Shown here piece by piece: positions 1 through 9,412 of a stretch of DNA of 24,641 nt. How positions within the stretch are numbered: position 1 is the stretch's first letter; the number at the start of each line of letters is the position of its first letter. The notes below the pieces were generated by a model that was not told where the DNA came from, did not search any database, and saw only the letters and a list, made by a program, of their open reading frames with translations. The DNA is from Phoronis australis (taxonomy: Eukaryota; Phoronida; Phoronidae). A program made the position numbers and the translations under genes. The stretch is from NCBI GenBank assembly GCA_002633005.1, contig NMRA01000432.1, forward strand, positions 364,996-389,636, given 5' to 3'.

Positions 1-311
1 GACTCAAATACTTGTGGCACATAGCTTGAAGTGTAAACACTTGGTCAATCGTAGAGTAGCCTTTTCTAAACCCAGCTTGAGACTCATAAAGTTTATCATT
101 ATTTTCAGCCCAGTAATACAGACGATTATTTAAAAGTTTGGTAAAAAGTTTTCCCAAAGCAGACAACAGGGAGATACCTCTATAGTTATTTTCGTCATTG
201 ATATTGCCTTGTTTATGTACTGGAGTAAGCACTGCGTCACACCATGTCTGGGGATAATACCCAGAATCAAAAAGTGCACTAAATATCTTATGCAAGACTG
301 GAACTATCATT
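1..311 (-). mobile_element. Non-LTR retrotransposon reverse transcriptase fragment
   Basis: The complement of this stretch reads as one uninterrupted frame of about 103 codons, open at the left window edge. It shows the N-terminal half of a LINE-type reverse transcriptase: an alpha-helical lead-in, then PQTWCDAVLTPVHKQG, then the very typical NYRGISLLSALGKLFTKLL block, then the QAGFRKGYSTIDQVF block that precedes catalytic motif A. These blocks are standard in CR1/jockey/RTE-like ORF2 proteins, which copy element RNA by target-primed reverse transcription. Catalytic motifs A (F-D) and C (YADD-like) would lie beyond base 1. The 5' end of the fragment stops near 308-312, exactly where a Helitron-like repeat begins, so one element interrupted or truncated the other. 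No stop or frameshift is visible in this piece, so the element could be fairly young. The clade cannot be fixed from so short a segment. Confidence 0.9.
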
Positions 312-465
312 ATTATACGACCTTTGCACCCAACGACCTCTTCCGGTGCAATATGGAATATGATTATATAACCAATCAAAATTTATATACTGTCAAAACT
401 CATATGCTGAATTTAAAGACCGTACCTGCACCCAATTTGGAGTTATTAAGGCTCAAAGTTGGTCG

Positions 466-505
466 GAAGAAGAATAAGAAGAATAAGAATAAGAATAAGA
501 ATAAA
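466..505. repeat. (AAGAAT)n purine-rich microsatellite
   Basis: A run of AAGAAG/AATAAG units on the plus strand, all purine apart from periodic T. It sits between the conserved repeat core and the terminal hairpin of the Helitron-like fragment, the usual place for a microsatellite in this kind of element. Confidence 0.85.
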
Positions 506-530
506 ACTGAAGAAAACCCAGGAACAACAG

Positions 531-556
531 TACTCTGCGCTTACACGCGCAGAGTA
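531..556. repeat. Terminal hairpin of Helitron-like fragment
   Basis: Arms TACTCTGCGC (531-540) and GCGCAGAGTA (547-556) are perfectly complementary around the six-base loop TTACAC. The GC-rich stem in AT-rich surroundings stands out. Its right arm contains the 12-mer shared in inverted orientation with 20056-20067. Confidence 0.85.
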
Positions 557-2245
557 ATAACAAACACGTGAAATTTGAGACCAGGATCTAATATCCATCC
601 TCGACTAGGAAATTTTATCCAACACGCTGCACGATTCAGTAGATATGTACATTACCTCAAAACTTGACATGCAGTTGCCCAAATTTCAAGTCCTGGAGCC
701 TGTTTCATAAAACGTACAGGTAATTTACAAAATTTGTCTTACAGTTCACAGAAGTGCTTCAAAAATAATTTAATCTGGACTCAGAAAGTATGAAATTCCT
801 GAAAATATAATATACCAGATTTCCAGATGTTTTTCAGTTGAGTTGTTGTCAATAATATATTATTCCGAAATGGGGAGCACGCAAGCGGAAGATAAAATTT
901 CCGACTTTTAAGAGGCATTATCTGAGAAAAGTAAAAATGCATAGATTTTGACGATGGGTTTTATTAAGGAAATGAAACAATAAAATAAAAAGTTATTTTA
1001 AAAATCCAAAAAATGTCTTTGTATGGGTTACAGCACATCCAATATTCCCATGTATTCCAATAGGGAAATGGGTAGTAAGTGTGGAATTTCAAAAGGCTTT
1101 TATTAAAAAGTGGTTCCTAACTATTTAAAGTGAGGTATTTTCTTCTACCAAACTAAGGTGAAATAAAAATATTCCATCGTCATATTTGTGGGAGTTTTTT
1201 TTCACAGTTCCTGTGAAATGCCGCCTAATACGCAGAATTTTGGGCAATTCTATGAAGCTCTCCAGCATTGGAGGTAAAATTGAACAGTTTACCAAAACAG
1301 GAAAAGTCGATAGCGTCTGTTTGTACAGCGATTTCCTTCGAAATTTGGCTCTTATTTATGTACGGATGCATGGTATTTATTTAAAAATTAGTAGAACAAT
1401 GTTTATTTGTTGTTTTTACTTCGCGTAGAATGGGTTGCTGTTAATACAATAGCACTAAGCAGTGTTTAGTGATCATTAGCAGGCCCCGCCAGACTCGACT
1501 TCCTAGTCAAACGACGAAAGTTGCGATTGTGTTTGAAATTCTTGCTACATGTAGTTTGATAATGTATTAAGCAATTTCTAGTATTAACTCCTTCAAATGG
1601 CTATCATTTCAAGAACTGGGTCGTGTACGGTGATTCCCTCATAAGTCGACGTAGCGTGGTAAACAAAAGCCAACGGTTCAGTCAATGTGACGTTTTGAGA
1701 AAGCCTTTTGGATAATGGAGTAGAATTTTTGTCAATATTCAGTACAAAATTGGCAAAAGAATAAAATTGCTAAAGGGAAGGGGGGGGCATATTTTTGCAA
1801 ATTAGATTTGTTGCCACAACGTGAGCAAAATGCAAATATTTCTTTACAAAAATACCCAAATATCAAGGAATGTATCACAACTACACACTTCAGCGCAAGT
1901 TGTCGAATGTAGAATATTCACTTTTTATGCAGAAATTTCAGTTACACAAGTTATGAAATCTACAGACAGTTTTGAAAAAGCCGCCGACTTTGAAAAAGTG
2001 GTCTATGAAAAATTAAATCATTGTATACCATATATGCACAACCCCCAAAAATTGCACCAGAGTTTATTCTTATTTAATAGTAAGACACTGGAGTACCGAC
2101 AATAAGAATCATCAATGCCAATTCAAAGCTGCACGCCACCTAGAACAATGTGCTTTCGATTTCAGTTTTATAGAACACCTTAATTTATAATCACTATTGC
2201 CCATCAACAGGAACTCCACATTATTTTTTAAACTGAAGTTACTTT
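557..2245. other. AT-rich spacer without supported genes
   Basis: I see no convincing gene here. The longer open frames (near 1186-1428 and 1821-2105) have no recognisable domain, are rich in frame-neutral AT codons and have no clear splice context. Bases 908-930 are a 23-bp exact inverted match to 11289-11311, marking an old dispersed repeat. A short G7 run lies near 1781-1787. Confidence 0.6.
908..930 (+). repeat. Dispersed repeat, inverted copy at 11289-11311
   Basis: Twenty-three bases here, beginning TTAAGAGGCATT and ending CTGAGAAAA, recur exactly on the opposite strand at 11289-11311. Similarity outside the core is weak, so this is probably the best-preserved part of two old copies of an interspersed repeat. 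Confidence 0.6.
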
Positions 2246-2537
2246 CAGTGGCGGATCTAGGATACCATAAGGGGGGGGGGCCAAGATGTTGCCTCGGAGA
2301 ATTGGGCAAAGCGCAAACGTAGGCACAGGCAGCCCGAAAAGAAGTTGCGGGGGCTGGAGATGTGGACCCTGGTGTACAAAAATTCTATCGGAGTAAAAAA
2401 AAACGGGAACACGGTTCCGCCACGCTCTAACCCCCCCACTGCCATTCCAAATTGGTGCACTCGATATTTCTTCACAGTTTAATTTTCCTTCCAACAGCCA
2501 AGGGGGAGGGGCCCTGCCCCCCCAAAGTCCGCCTATG
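2246..2537. mobile_element. MITE-like DNA transposon, 292 bp
   Basis: The left end reads CAGTGGCGGATCTAGG. The right end, reverse-complemented, reads CATAGGCGGACTTTGG, giving imperfect terminal inverted repeats (8 of the first 10 positions). Five bases, ACTTT, occur immediately outside both ends (2241-2245 and 2538-2542), as expected of a target-site duplication. The interior has no transposase but contains G/C homopolymers such as G10 at 2271-2280 and C7 at 2516-2523. CAGTGGCGGATC-type termini are common in hAT-like MITEs, although hAT duplications are normally 8 bp, so superfamily assignment is tentative. Open frames across it on the minus strand are by-products of the G/C runs. Confidence 0.65.
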
Positions 2538-3782
2538 ACTTTAATGCCTGAAACATTTGAGTTTTCCATCTCACACCAGATTATAATTTTCTACCATCCT
2601 TTTTTGTTTTCCAGTTTCACTGGGCACAAAATAATCGTACATGCCGACCATTAGGAGTCTCTAAGTTCAGTAATGGGCAACGGTTTTGTAATAAAATGAA
2701 TGTTGAAAAGGTCTCTTAATATTGGTATCGAAAAAACATGACGGTGTGTTTATTTTGCAATAACTCTCACTACATTATTGAAATGGAGTTACAAAGGAAA
2801 AATTCAATGTATTTTAGAATTGTGACGACAGAACAGAAACATGTTAAATAGTCTATGGCGACCTTCGTACCATGAAACATGGTCCAGTTACGCAATCATT
2901 GTTTTACTTGTGGGTTGTCTGTCTAGTAGTCATTATGTCCTCAATAGAACAACATCTAACTCTGGACAGAGCGTGCGATTCTATGAAAAGAGGTCATTAA
3001 ACTGCAAGAATCTAAAGACAATGAATGCAAATAATAAATAAAAAATTCGTTCATATGCAAAAGAACTCGAATGTCTATTAGTATATTATGATCAGATGAA
3101 AACAGTCAGGAATACTTCAGAGTTGCACCATCATGAACTACTAGATAATGTATACATAACATCTTATCTAGAAAGGCAACACCTAGGTGCAATAACTTCA
3201 CATAAAGCTGACAAAATTTCTACATTTCATAGACACAGAAGTTCCTCTAATCTGTCAAATAATTTTGGAGAAAGTTTATCCAAGTTTAGCTGAGTCTGAC
3301 AGAGTTCTCTTGAAGTCTGCTCAATGTTACATAGAAAACTATATGTACTGTGTGAAACAAAATTTGGATCAAAATCTAAAAAACAAACTAAAGCAAATCA
3401 TTTCCAACACACAGGAAGTCTAAATGAAAGGCGCACAGAAGTCTATGTAAATCAATCAAAACTCCATAAAATAACCTTATTTCGTGTCATCCACCAAGTT
3501 GAACAGTAAAGAATAAGCTAAACTAATATTATGCAACAAGGCTTTTCAAGGCAATGGTAAAGTAGGTAGAAAATTCACAAAGAATTGGTTCCACCGACTG
3601 GAAGCGCTCAAGAGTGGCACACCCTAAATCGTGTAAAATCCCTCCGCTCGTACCTCCAGCAGTTTACACCTTTCAGCATTTATAGAAAACCATAAAACTC
3701 TCAGAAAGACGGACTATTTCAAGGATTCAACAACAGAAGTAAACCACTGTGATGAGACTAAGCATTGCAACTGGAATATATT
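2538..3782. other. Intergenic spacer, nothing recognised
   Basis: Several short plus-strand frames (2841-3041, 3096-3293, 3324-3509) lie close together here. They show no domain, no biased codon use and no phase-compatible splice sites that I could join. The region lies downstream (3') of the minus-strand gene ending at 3783 and could include its 3' untranslated region. Confidence 0.5.
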
Positions 3783-4510
3783 TCACTCGGTTTGAGTCCT
3801 AATCAAGTAGCTTGGAAATACAATGGCACAGGTGACCACCAATTTCCCATTCCTACAAACATCACAAGGCCTAACCACACCCCCAACCTCGGTCAGCACC
3901 CGCTGATTAAGGTGTGAACACATATATCCTTTAAAAAATCTATTCAAGACATCAGCATGGCAAGCGCACATCTTTAAGTAACCTGTAACAGTATTCAAAA
4001 ATTCAGGTTTACGCTTACATAGCTTAATGTCTATGTTCAGCAGCTTAGAAATTTCTTTCAAATTCACAACTTTCAGATTACCTAACTTTTTGTCCCTCAC
4101 CATCTCACACAAGTTTTCTCCTCCATACATAATCGGATGCAATACCCCCAACTTCACGAAATACTGCATCTCTAATTTCCTCCTCCCAGATACGTCGACC
4201 ATTTGCAACATCATCTTCGTCTTCATCTTCAAAAACTGCTTTGCGTTTTATTTGAAGTGCAAGTCGTGAAAAAAGGTAGATATCTGTTTGGCTGTTCGCC
4301 ACTCATTGGAAGGAAACTTCGATCTGATGAACTGAACACACTGCTCTGGGTCTGCTTTTTGGCCACTTTTCTCGCCATCGTTAAACATATTTTTAAGGGA
4401 ATCCCTCACACCTTCGGACATTCTTGAGGCATTTTTAACCGATTTCAATGCCCAACCTTCCTCTAATGTTGAAAATCCAAATACTTCCTCAGCCATTTGC
4501 TTGTAATCAT
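3783..4510 (-). pseudogene. Exon 3 of FFSRLA/HPIMY family protein, two frameshifts
   Basis: Last exon of a minus-strand gene. It starts after a strong acceptor (pyrimidine run then CAG; AG at 4511-4512) and reads on to a stop at 3783-3785. In order it contains a GWALKSVKNASRMSEGVRD block, NDGEKSGQKADPEQCVQFI, WRTAKQISTFF then SRLALQ, an acidic linker, HPIMYGGENLCEMV and a C-terminal half ending in Cys-rich CDVC. From memory of the family, GWALK, GxKADP, FFSRLA and HPIMY occur in this order in an uncharacterised protein present in many copies in cnidarian, mollusc and chordate genomes; its function is unknown. The frame breaks twice. A T6 run (A6 on plus, 4269-4274) lacks one base between STFF and SRLA. 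A G5 run (C5 on plus, 4145-4149) has one base too many before HPIMY. The two cancel. Both lie in homopolymers, so assembly error is as likely as gene death. Exon 2 fits this exon in phase (G + AT gives GAT). Confidence 0.7.
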
Positions 4511-5260
4511 CTGAAAAAAAGAGGGTAAAACACCTCAACACGAGGGAGATTACGGTTCATCCGGTGATATGAATTGACAATTTAGAAAACTTTCTTGCAC
4601 TTGATTTCTCAACTACACACACGCACTGCAAATGCTCAATTCACGATTACCTAAGTTCAGTATCAGGAACCAGGTTTCATATCTGTGCTCTGAAGTCCTG
4701 GCACTGACTTTAGGTGCATCCATGAAAACGAAATTACCGACGAGTTACCGATGGACGACTAAGTGTAGATCGTGACTTAACGCGACAAACCGGCAATTTC
4801 CGTACCGTCCTTGATCTCAAACTGTCAAAGTGCGACGTGTGTTTGGGCTTTTTGGGAAAATTTTTCTGCTCTGACTTGCGAATTTCTAGCAAACTAGCTG
4901 TAGAGCAAGACACCGTGAATGTTACTATAAGAAAGAACAATTGCTCATGGTTTGTTGAACCCCTGTTTTGTGGAACTTTATTGAGTTATGTGTTTGATAT
5001 GGATGGCTGAATTAAAGCACCCGTGGAATTTCTAGTCCCGAGTGTCATACCTTGCAGTATTATATGTAGTGTATTGGGGACCATCAGAAGCTGAGGTCGC
5101 CTGTGGTAATGCACAGGTCCTTTTCTTAAATGTACTATAAGAAAAGACATGTGCCTGAAGAAAAAATAAATGCAAACTTAGGACTACCAAAAATGATGCT
5201 TGTTATTCAGCAGTAACTGCTATCAGGTGAATTTAGAAGGCAGAATTAACCAATGCATAC
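4511..5260 (-). other. Intron 2 of the FFSRLA/HPIMY gene
   Basis: On the minus strand this 750-bp stretch begins GTATGC right after exon 2 and ends in a T-rich tract plus CAG before exon 3. The two flanking exon ends are both phase 1, so joining keeps one reading frame. No repeat or gene was recognised inside. Confidence 0.65.
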
Positions 5261-5384
5261 CTGATCCAATGGGCAGGATCACATTTCTCTCACTTCTTAT
5301 CTCCTCTAACAATAACATAGCTAAATTCATTGTGCGACAACCTCTCGGAGCTTTTATGACGCCTCTTCTTCTTCCCTCCATGGT
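5261..5384 (-). CDS. Exon 2 of FFSRLA/HPIMY family gene
   Basis: A 124-bp minus-strand exon bounded by a plausible acceptor (CTGCTACCCAG, then ACCATGG) and a good donor (CAG then GTATGC, GT at 5259-5260). The frame reads GVIKAPRGCRTMNLAM, then LLEEIRSERNVILPIGS. Family members I remember have an RG...LxMxxEI....NVxVPxGSG segment between an N-terminal zinc-like CPxHR region and the GWALK region, and this matches in position and spacing. The exon ends in phase 1 and exon 3 begins with the two complementary bases, which strongly supports the join. The 5' limit is less sure, because the frame is also open upstream to about 5498. Confidence 0.6.
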
Positions 5385-6949
5385 CTGGGTAGCAGGGCTT
5401 GGAATGACCCGAGACAATCTAAACCATAACTCAACAGATCGAAAGTAAACAATAGTATCACAAGATGCCATGTTACTGTGTTGGCAAAACGCACTCATCT
5501 TAAGTAGTACCTGACATCTATTTCAGCAACAACAATGAAGGCAATTAGATGCAGCAAAATGTATTTTTTAAAATTAAAATAATAAAGATAATGATGAAAA
5601 ATTTGCAGTGTGAGCGGCAGGAGCTTATTTTTGATTTGCTGCAGGGAGACCTGTAAAATTATTTTCAATTCTTATAATTACGATACAAAATTACAAAAAC
5701 AAAAAAAAATGTAAATCGATTCAAAGATTATCTGGAAAGCCTGAAATACATACACATTTAATTCCAAAAAATTTAATTCCAACGCAAATGGAAAAAAGTC
5801 ATGACGAAAACCTGTGGCTCATACCCCAACTGCTAGCATGGAAAAATGAAAGTCAAAAATACACTTCAAACCATAGAATGCATCAACCCCAATCCTAAGT
5901 TGGTCACACTTTTCAGATTCAAACAGTAATTACAGGAGTTAATTGTTCATAAGCAACGCTGGTGTAGAAGAAACTATGTGACATAAGAAATAACTACCAG
6001 GACACTGAAAATAGGCTGGTGGAATTTGTAAACAATGGCTTAGACCAATCAGATCATTCAGAATCTGTCACGTGATCACTTCTCTCAACTACAAAACTCG
6101 AGTCACAAAATAGAACACGAAAAGGCAATTTAAAACACATTTGTAGTAACGAAAATAGCACTTTACATTCCGGCACATAGAAAATCGCACTCTGGTGGTC
6201 AGGCCTAGCACTAGCAGCCAACGACAACGGGCGTGCATGCGGGATCAAACAAAAGAATTTCATACATCACTCACATTCCACGATTCCAAGCCAACGAATA
6301 ACCGGTTCCAGTTGAATTTCCTTTCAGGAAGCGTTATTATTCCTAGTATTTCATCGTTTTTAGTCGGTCCTCCGACTCCAACTTAGTCCAAGGCGACTTG
6401 GCCACACGCTCAGTAATTGTTCCCCTCTCAAAGTTTACAGAGCACAAACCTTGGTTTGTGAAGACATTGACCCTTTCTTTTTTCCACTTTTTCCAAGAAA
6501 TATTCAGTCTACTCCACGCTCCACGCATTTTTGATTGCAGAATCGCATTATTTGTCACCACGATTTTATACCAAATGAAGACGCCATTGACGAACCATGC
6601 TATCCCAGGCACAGGCACTTGAACTTATCTTTTCCTCGATTGCCACTGATGTCACTCACTACTAAGAAAACACGTTTCTTATATATGGTTACTAGTCATC
6701 GGCAAGTTCGAGCGCCTGTGATCTGCAATTACAATTTTTGTTCCTCAGAAACATAAAGAGCAGTTTCCGCTTTTCGAGTCGTCAGCAACGTCGCGATGAG
6801 AAACCAATACCGCGATAATTTTAATTTTATGGCAAATCCGATTTTTCCGCGGAAATATAACAAAAATACGCCGATCGAATAAAAGAAAAAAAGCGGAAAT
6901 CCGCGTTTCCGCGGACAATTCCAAGTCTTGGGGTATGCACAGAGTTTTA
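5385..6949. other. Probable intron 1 of the minus-strand gene
   Basis: AT-rich sequence between the candidate first and second exons. Frames near 6054-6263, 6343-6618 and 6398-6622 on either strand lack recognisable domains. An A-rich stretch lies around 5690-5710. A cluster of CCGCGG palindromes sits at the exon-1 edge (6845-6916). The exact exon 1 donor is unresolved. Confidence 0.45.
6845..6916. repeat. Cluster of CCGCGG palindromes
   Basis: TTCCGCGGAA (6845-6854) is a perfect palindrome. Within 70 bp follow GCGGAAATCCGC (6893-6904) and TTTCCGCGGA (6906-6915), which can pair with each other and with the first. They are embedded in A-rich DNA, so their GC-rich stems stand out. Origin unknown; possibly the edge of a small fold-back element. 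Confidence 0.5.
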
Positions 6950-7118
6950 ATGGGAAGAACTCTACACCTGACTTGTTCCTATGAAGGGGACACACCGTCG
7001 CTTCTTCAGCTGAGCCCTCGTCAAATCCAGCTCTGTTCAACAGAAGTTTCCACTCCGTTACGTCCTCCGATATGTTTATGTACCGCAGATATTTGGAAAT
7101 ACCCCTGTCAGAGCTCAT
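6950..7118 (-). CDS. Exon 1 of FFSRLA/HPIMY family gene
   Basis: The first ATG of the frame is at 7116-7118 (MSSDRGISKY). The product continues through ISEDVTEWKLLLNRAGFDEG and VCPLHRNKSGVEFFPLKLC. In the family I recall, an N-terminal segment of the form ..V..W...L...GFD..........VCPxHR..G..W.P...C..P precedes the RG...EI...VPxGS block, so this fits the expected first coding segment; Cys and His in CPLHR and KLC may bind zinc. The frame is also open upstream of 7118 as far as 7199 but without an ATG. I could not find a convincing GT donor at the expected end, so the boundary near 6950 is approximate. Together with exons at 5384-5261 and 4510-3783 this gives a gene of about 3.3 kb. Confidence 0.55.
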
Positions 7119-7359
7119 AACACTCGTCAGATTCTTTTCACCCCCGACTTCAGAACAATTTACTGTGGATTTTGTAGAGAATGAACAACGCGTGCCCACA
7201 AGGTTCGCCTAGTCTCCTGCACAGACCCTCGAGGTTGGTTGGGGTCTGCTACAGGGCACTTTTCCATCCGCATTCTTGGAATATCATTGGCTGTTCCGAT
7301 TTCAAGAAACAAGGCATTCTATTGGTCAGTTCTATAATAGGTCAAACTAGTTTACCAAC

Positions 7360-7386
7360 ATGGCGACTTCCAGTGAAAGAATGTCG
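7360..7386 (+). CDS. Candidate divergent first exon (nine codons)
   Basis: A well-placed start (CCAACATGGCG, near-ideal Kozak context and a YY1-like ATGGCG promoter motif) opens the short frame MATSSERMS and runs into a donor-like GTGAAT at 7387. It lies about 240 bp from the minus-strand gene start, pointing the other way, as in a bidirectional promoter. No downstream exon was identified on the plus strand, so this is a weak call resting on sequence context alone. Confidence 0.2.
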
Positions 7387-8199
7387 GTGAATTTACAGCT
7401 GTTTAAATCTCTGTTTTGATCGAACTCCTGTATTTCAAAGCTAACGAGTCAAGGAATCCATCACCAGTAACGTATACGAAACATTTTATGATAATTGTCC
7501 AGTATACTATGCTGGATTCTGAAGTAATGTGATTTTTTACGAAATAATTTGTGGAAGAAAATAATAGACATTACCTGCCATTACCATTACCCCATTAGGC
7601 CACCCACAACAACAGTCGCGTACTACACCGCTATTCGGAATAGCGGGAAAGGACTAGCTGAGTGCGTCGCGTCCACGGGAGTTTGTCTCGATCTTTTCAG
7701 AGCACACCCTCTCGTATGTTAACATATTCATGTGCGTTATATAAGTTCCCGTGAATGCCGTGAAGGTTGAACTGGTGGGTCATATAAGGATATCATATAC
7801 TGTCACTGGCACACTTGTCACTTCTAACAGAAGTTAGGAGCATAAAAATACAGTCAATGGTCCTAAAGATGCAAACATTAATCAGTCTAGCAATAGTTAT
7901 AATGACTGGTTTTGGTGGAAAAATGGATCATTTTATACAGTTCAAACCAAAAAGTAAATATTTTTGTGTAATTTATTTGGAAATTCGCTCGTTCATGCTG
8001 ACTTTTGTAATGTCTGAGTCACTGGTCAGAGGGGCACATTTGGTCATATGCAATCTATGCAAGTGTCCTCTCTCTCTTGGACCCCGACTCGTCGACTGTT
8101 TCATTTTTTGCTTTCCACATTCACATGACATCAAGTGTTGCAGTTTGCAACAATTAGAGAACTATATATAGTTTATACTATAACCACTAGGTGTCTCTG
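7387..8199. other. Spacer with promoter-like motifs only
   Basis: TATA-like words (TATATAAG near 7739, TATACTATAA near 8174) occur. The 118-codon frame at 7815-8171 shows no domain and no relatives I can recall. It may include part of the 5' LTR of the Gypsy element downstream, but I could not find a matching 3' copy to prove it. Confidence 0.4.
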
Positions 8200-8464
8200 T
8201 AGCTAGCTTCCCACCATTGTCTTAGTAACTACACGTTGATATTACATAGAGGTAGGGATTATCACCTTTTCCACGAGTATTCACTTTATATCCCGTTTAT
8301 ATTACATTGTCATTACCCTTGAGCTATACAGTAAGCATTCTCTTTACTTGTACTTCTAGGTCTCCATCATTCTTTCAGTAAAGGTTGACAAGAAATGACG
8401 AATGTTTATCTATGATGGAGACCTAATTCAGTGACCTACTTCTACCGACTTCTCAAGCGTCGCA
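8200..8464 (+). mobile_element. Gypsy leader, possible LTR end and PBS
   Basis: Non-coding sequence directly before gag. It holds a TATA-like TTTATAT (8285-8291) and a 14-bp perfect inverted repeat: 8357-8370 (TAGGTCTCCATCAT) pairs with 8412-8425 across a 41-base loop. The second arm contains TGGAGACC at 8417-8424, the position and TGG start expected of a primer-binding site. No 3' LTR exists in the window for comparison, so LTR boundaries are not defined. Confidence 0.4.
8357..8425. repeat. 14-bp perfect inverted repeat in Gypsy leader
   Basis: TAGGTCTCCATCAT at 8357-8370 is the exact reverse complement of 8412-8425. In RNA the two arms would form a stable stem beginning about 40 bases before the gag start codon. 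It could be an RNA packaging or self-priming structure, or chance. Confidence 0.6.
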
Positions 8465-9412
8465 ATGCCGATCATTCAGTGCCCTATTGAGGGATGCCCC
8501 TACATGACGCCTGACGTCGACCCGGCTATTGTGGCCGCTCTACTGACAACTCACGCCACAAGTCACACGTCACCAGTCCCTGGTAGCCCCCACCCTCATG
8601 CTGTGCCTGCTGAAAAGGTCAAACGGCCTCACATCGCCTCGGCTGGGACGAGTGAGGACTGGCAATATTTCCTTTCCCGCTGGTCCGATTACGTCACGGC
8701 GACCAATATCTCGGGCAAAGACCGAATTATTCAACTTCTGGAATGTTGCGATGAGCCACTCCGCAAAGACCTCACCCGCAACGCCGGAGGGTCTCTCAAA
8801 GAGAAAACGGAAGAGGATGTCCTCCACGCCATGCGCGCCCTGGCCGTACGTGCTGAGAATGCAATGGTCGCTAGGGCCACCTTGCACGGGATGCTACAAG
8901 ACCGCGACGAATCCATACGCGCTTTCGGCGCCCGCTTGCGGGGCCAAGCCAGCATTTGCAAGTTCAGCTTACCATGCCCTAACTGCAGCTACGCTGTCAA
9001 TTACACAGACCCCATTATACGCGACTGTCTATCCCTCGGTATTAATGACTCAGAAATTCAACTTGAACTTCCGGGGGATAACAACCAGGACATGACTCTG
9101 GAAGAAACTTTACGCTTTGTCGAATCGAAGGAAGCTGGTAAACGACCAGCACCTACCGGCGACAACAACATCAACCAAAACAGCACGTGCCACCCTGCAT
9201 CTATTGCGGCGGCAAGGGCCATGGCCGCACAGCGCCGCTGCAAACCCGCAGAAGTGTATGCCCCGCCTACGGTCACACATGCGAACACTGTGGCAAGCTC
9301 CACCACTATAAGGACACTTGTCGCAGCAAACCACAAAACGGTAAAACCCCCGACAGCGCTAGTGCTGTTTTCGATTCCCTATGTGAAATCTCCGCGCACC
9401 CACAGGTCCTAA
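8465..9412 (+). pseudogene. Ty3/Gypsy Gag polyprotein (frame 1 of 2)
   Basis: The start codon at 8465 (GCAATGCC) opens a structural Gag frame. The N-terminus has a C2H2-like motif, CPIEGCPYMTPD followed by TTHATSH, a hallmark of one invertebrate Gypsy lineage with a DNA-finger-like Gag start. The Gag core follows, with WQYFLSRWSDY, LLECCDEPLRKDL and RDESIRAFGARLRGQ (capsid region, which assembles the virus-like particle), then a Cys-rich PCPNCSY stretch and LEETLRFVESKEAGKR. Beyond about residue 225 this frame becomes meaningless (Ala-rich, no knuckles), while the zinc knuckles and protease continue in the frame one base back. The shift lies between 9142 and about 9190. I saw no classical slippery heptamer, so an indel is likelier than programmed frameshifting. 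The region is clearly more GC-rich than its surroundings, consistent with an inserted element. Confidence 0.85.

Larger units (their letters stand above)
312..556. mobile_element. Partial Helitron-like repeat, distal end
   Basis: Bases 312-415 closely match 21025-21125, including the shared core of GACCTTTGCACC, TTCCGGTG and a run reading ATATGGAATATGATTATATA. It is therefore a third copy of the tandem-unit element seen at 20021 and 23630. It extends past the point where the 21.1-kb copy stops and so shows the other end of the element: a purine-rich AAGAAT simple repeat (466-505) followed by a 10-bp perfect hairpin (531-556). Bases 544-555 are the exact reverse complement of the 12-mer ACTCTGCGCGTG found just inside the palindromic end of the 20-kb copy, so the element has subterminal inverted repeats. 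This layout (tandem core, microsatellite, hairpin, short subterminal inverted repeats) resembles non-autonomous Helentron/'pearl'-type elements. The assignment is by structure only. Confidence 0.7.

Noticed and set aside
1186-1428. 80-codon frame in AT-rich DNA
   Set aside because: No recognisable motif, no support from splice context, length expected by chance on both strands together.
5470-5510. THAP-like start MPCYCVGKTHSS on the plus strand
   Set aside because: Stops after 12 codons and lacks the C2CH spacing of THAP fingers.
7815-8171. 118-codon frame before the Gypsy element
   Set aside because: No domain, unusual lengthwise composition, no splice sites; it may overlap LTR sequence.
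9142-9412. Programmed -1 frameshift between gag and protease
   Set aside because: No classical X XXY YYZ heptamer was found in the gag frame within the overlap, and relatives I recall use one frame; an indel is simpler.
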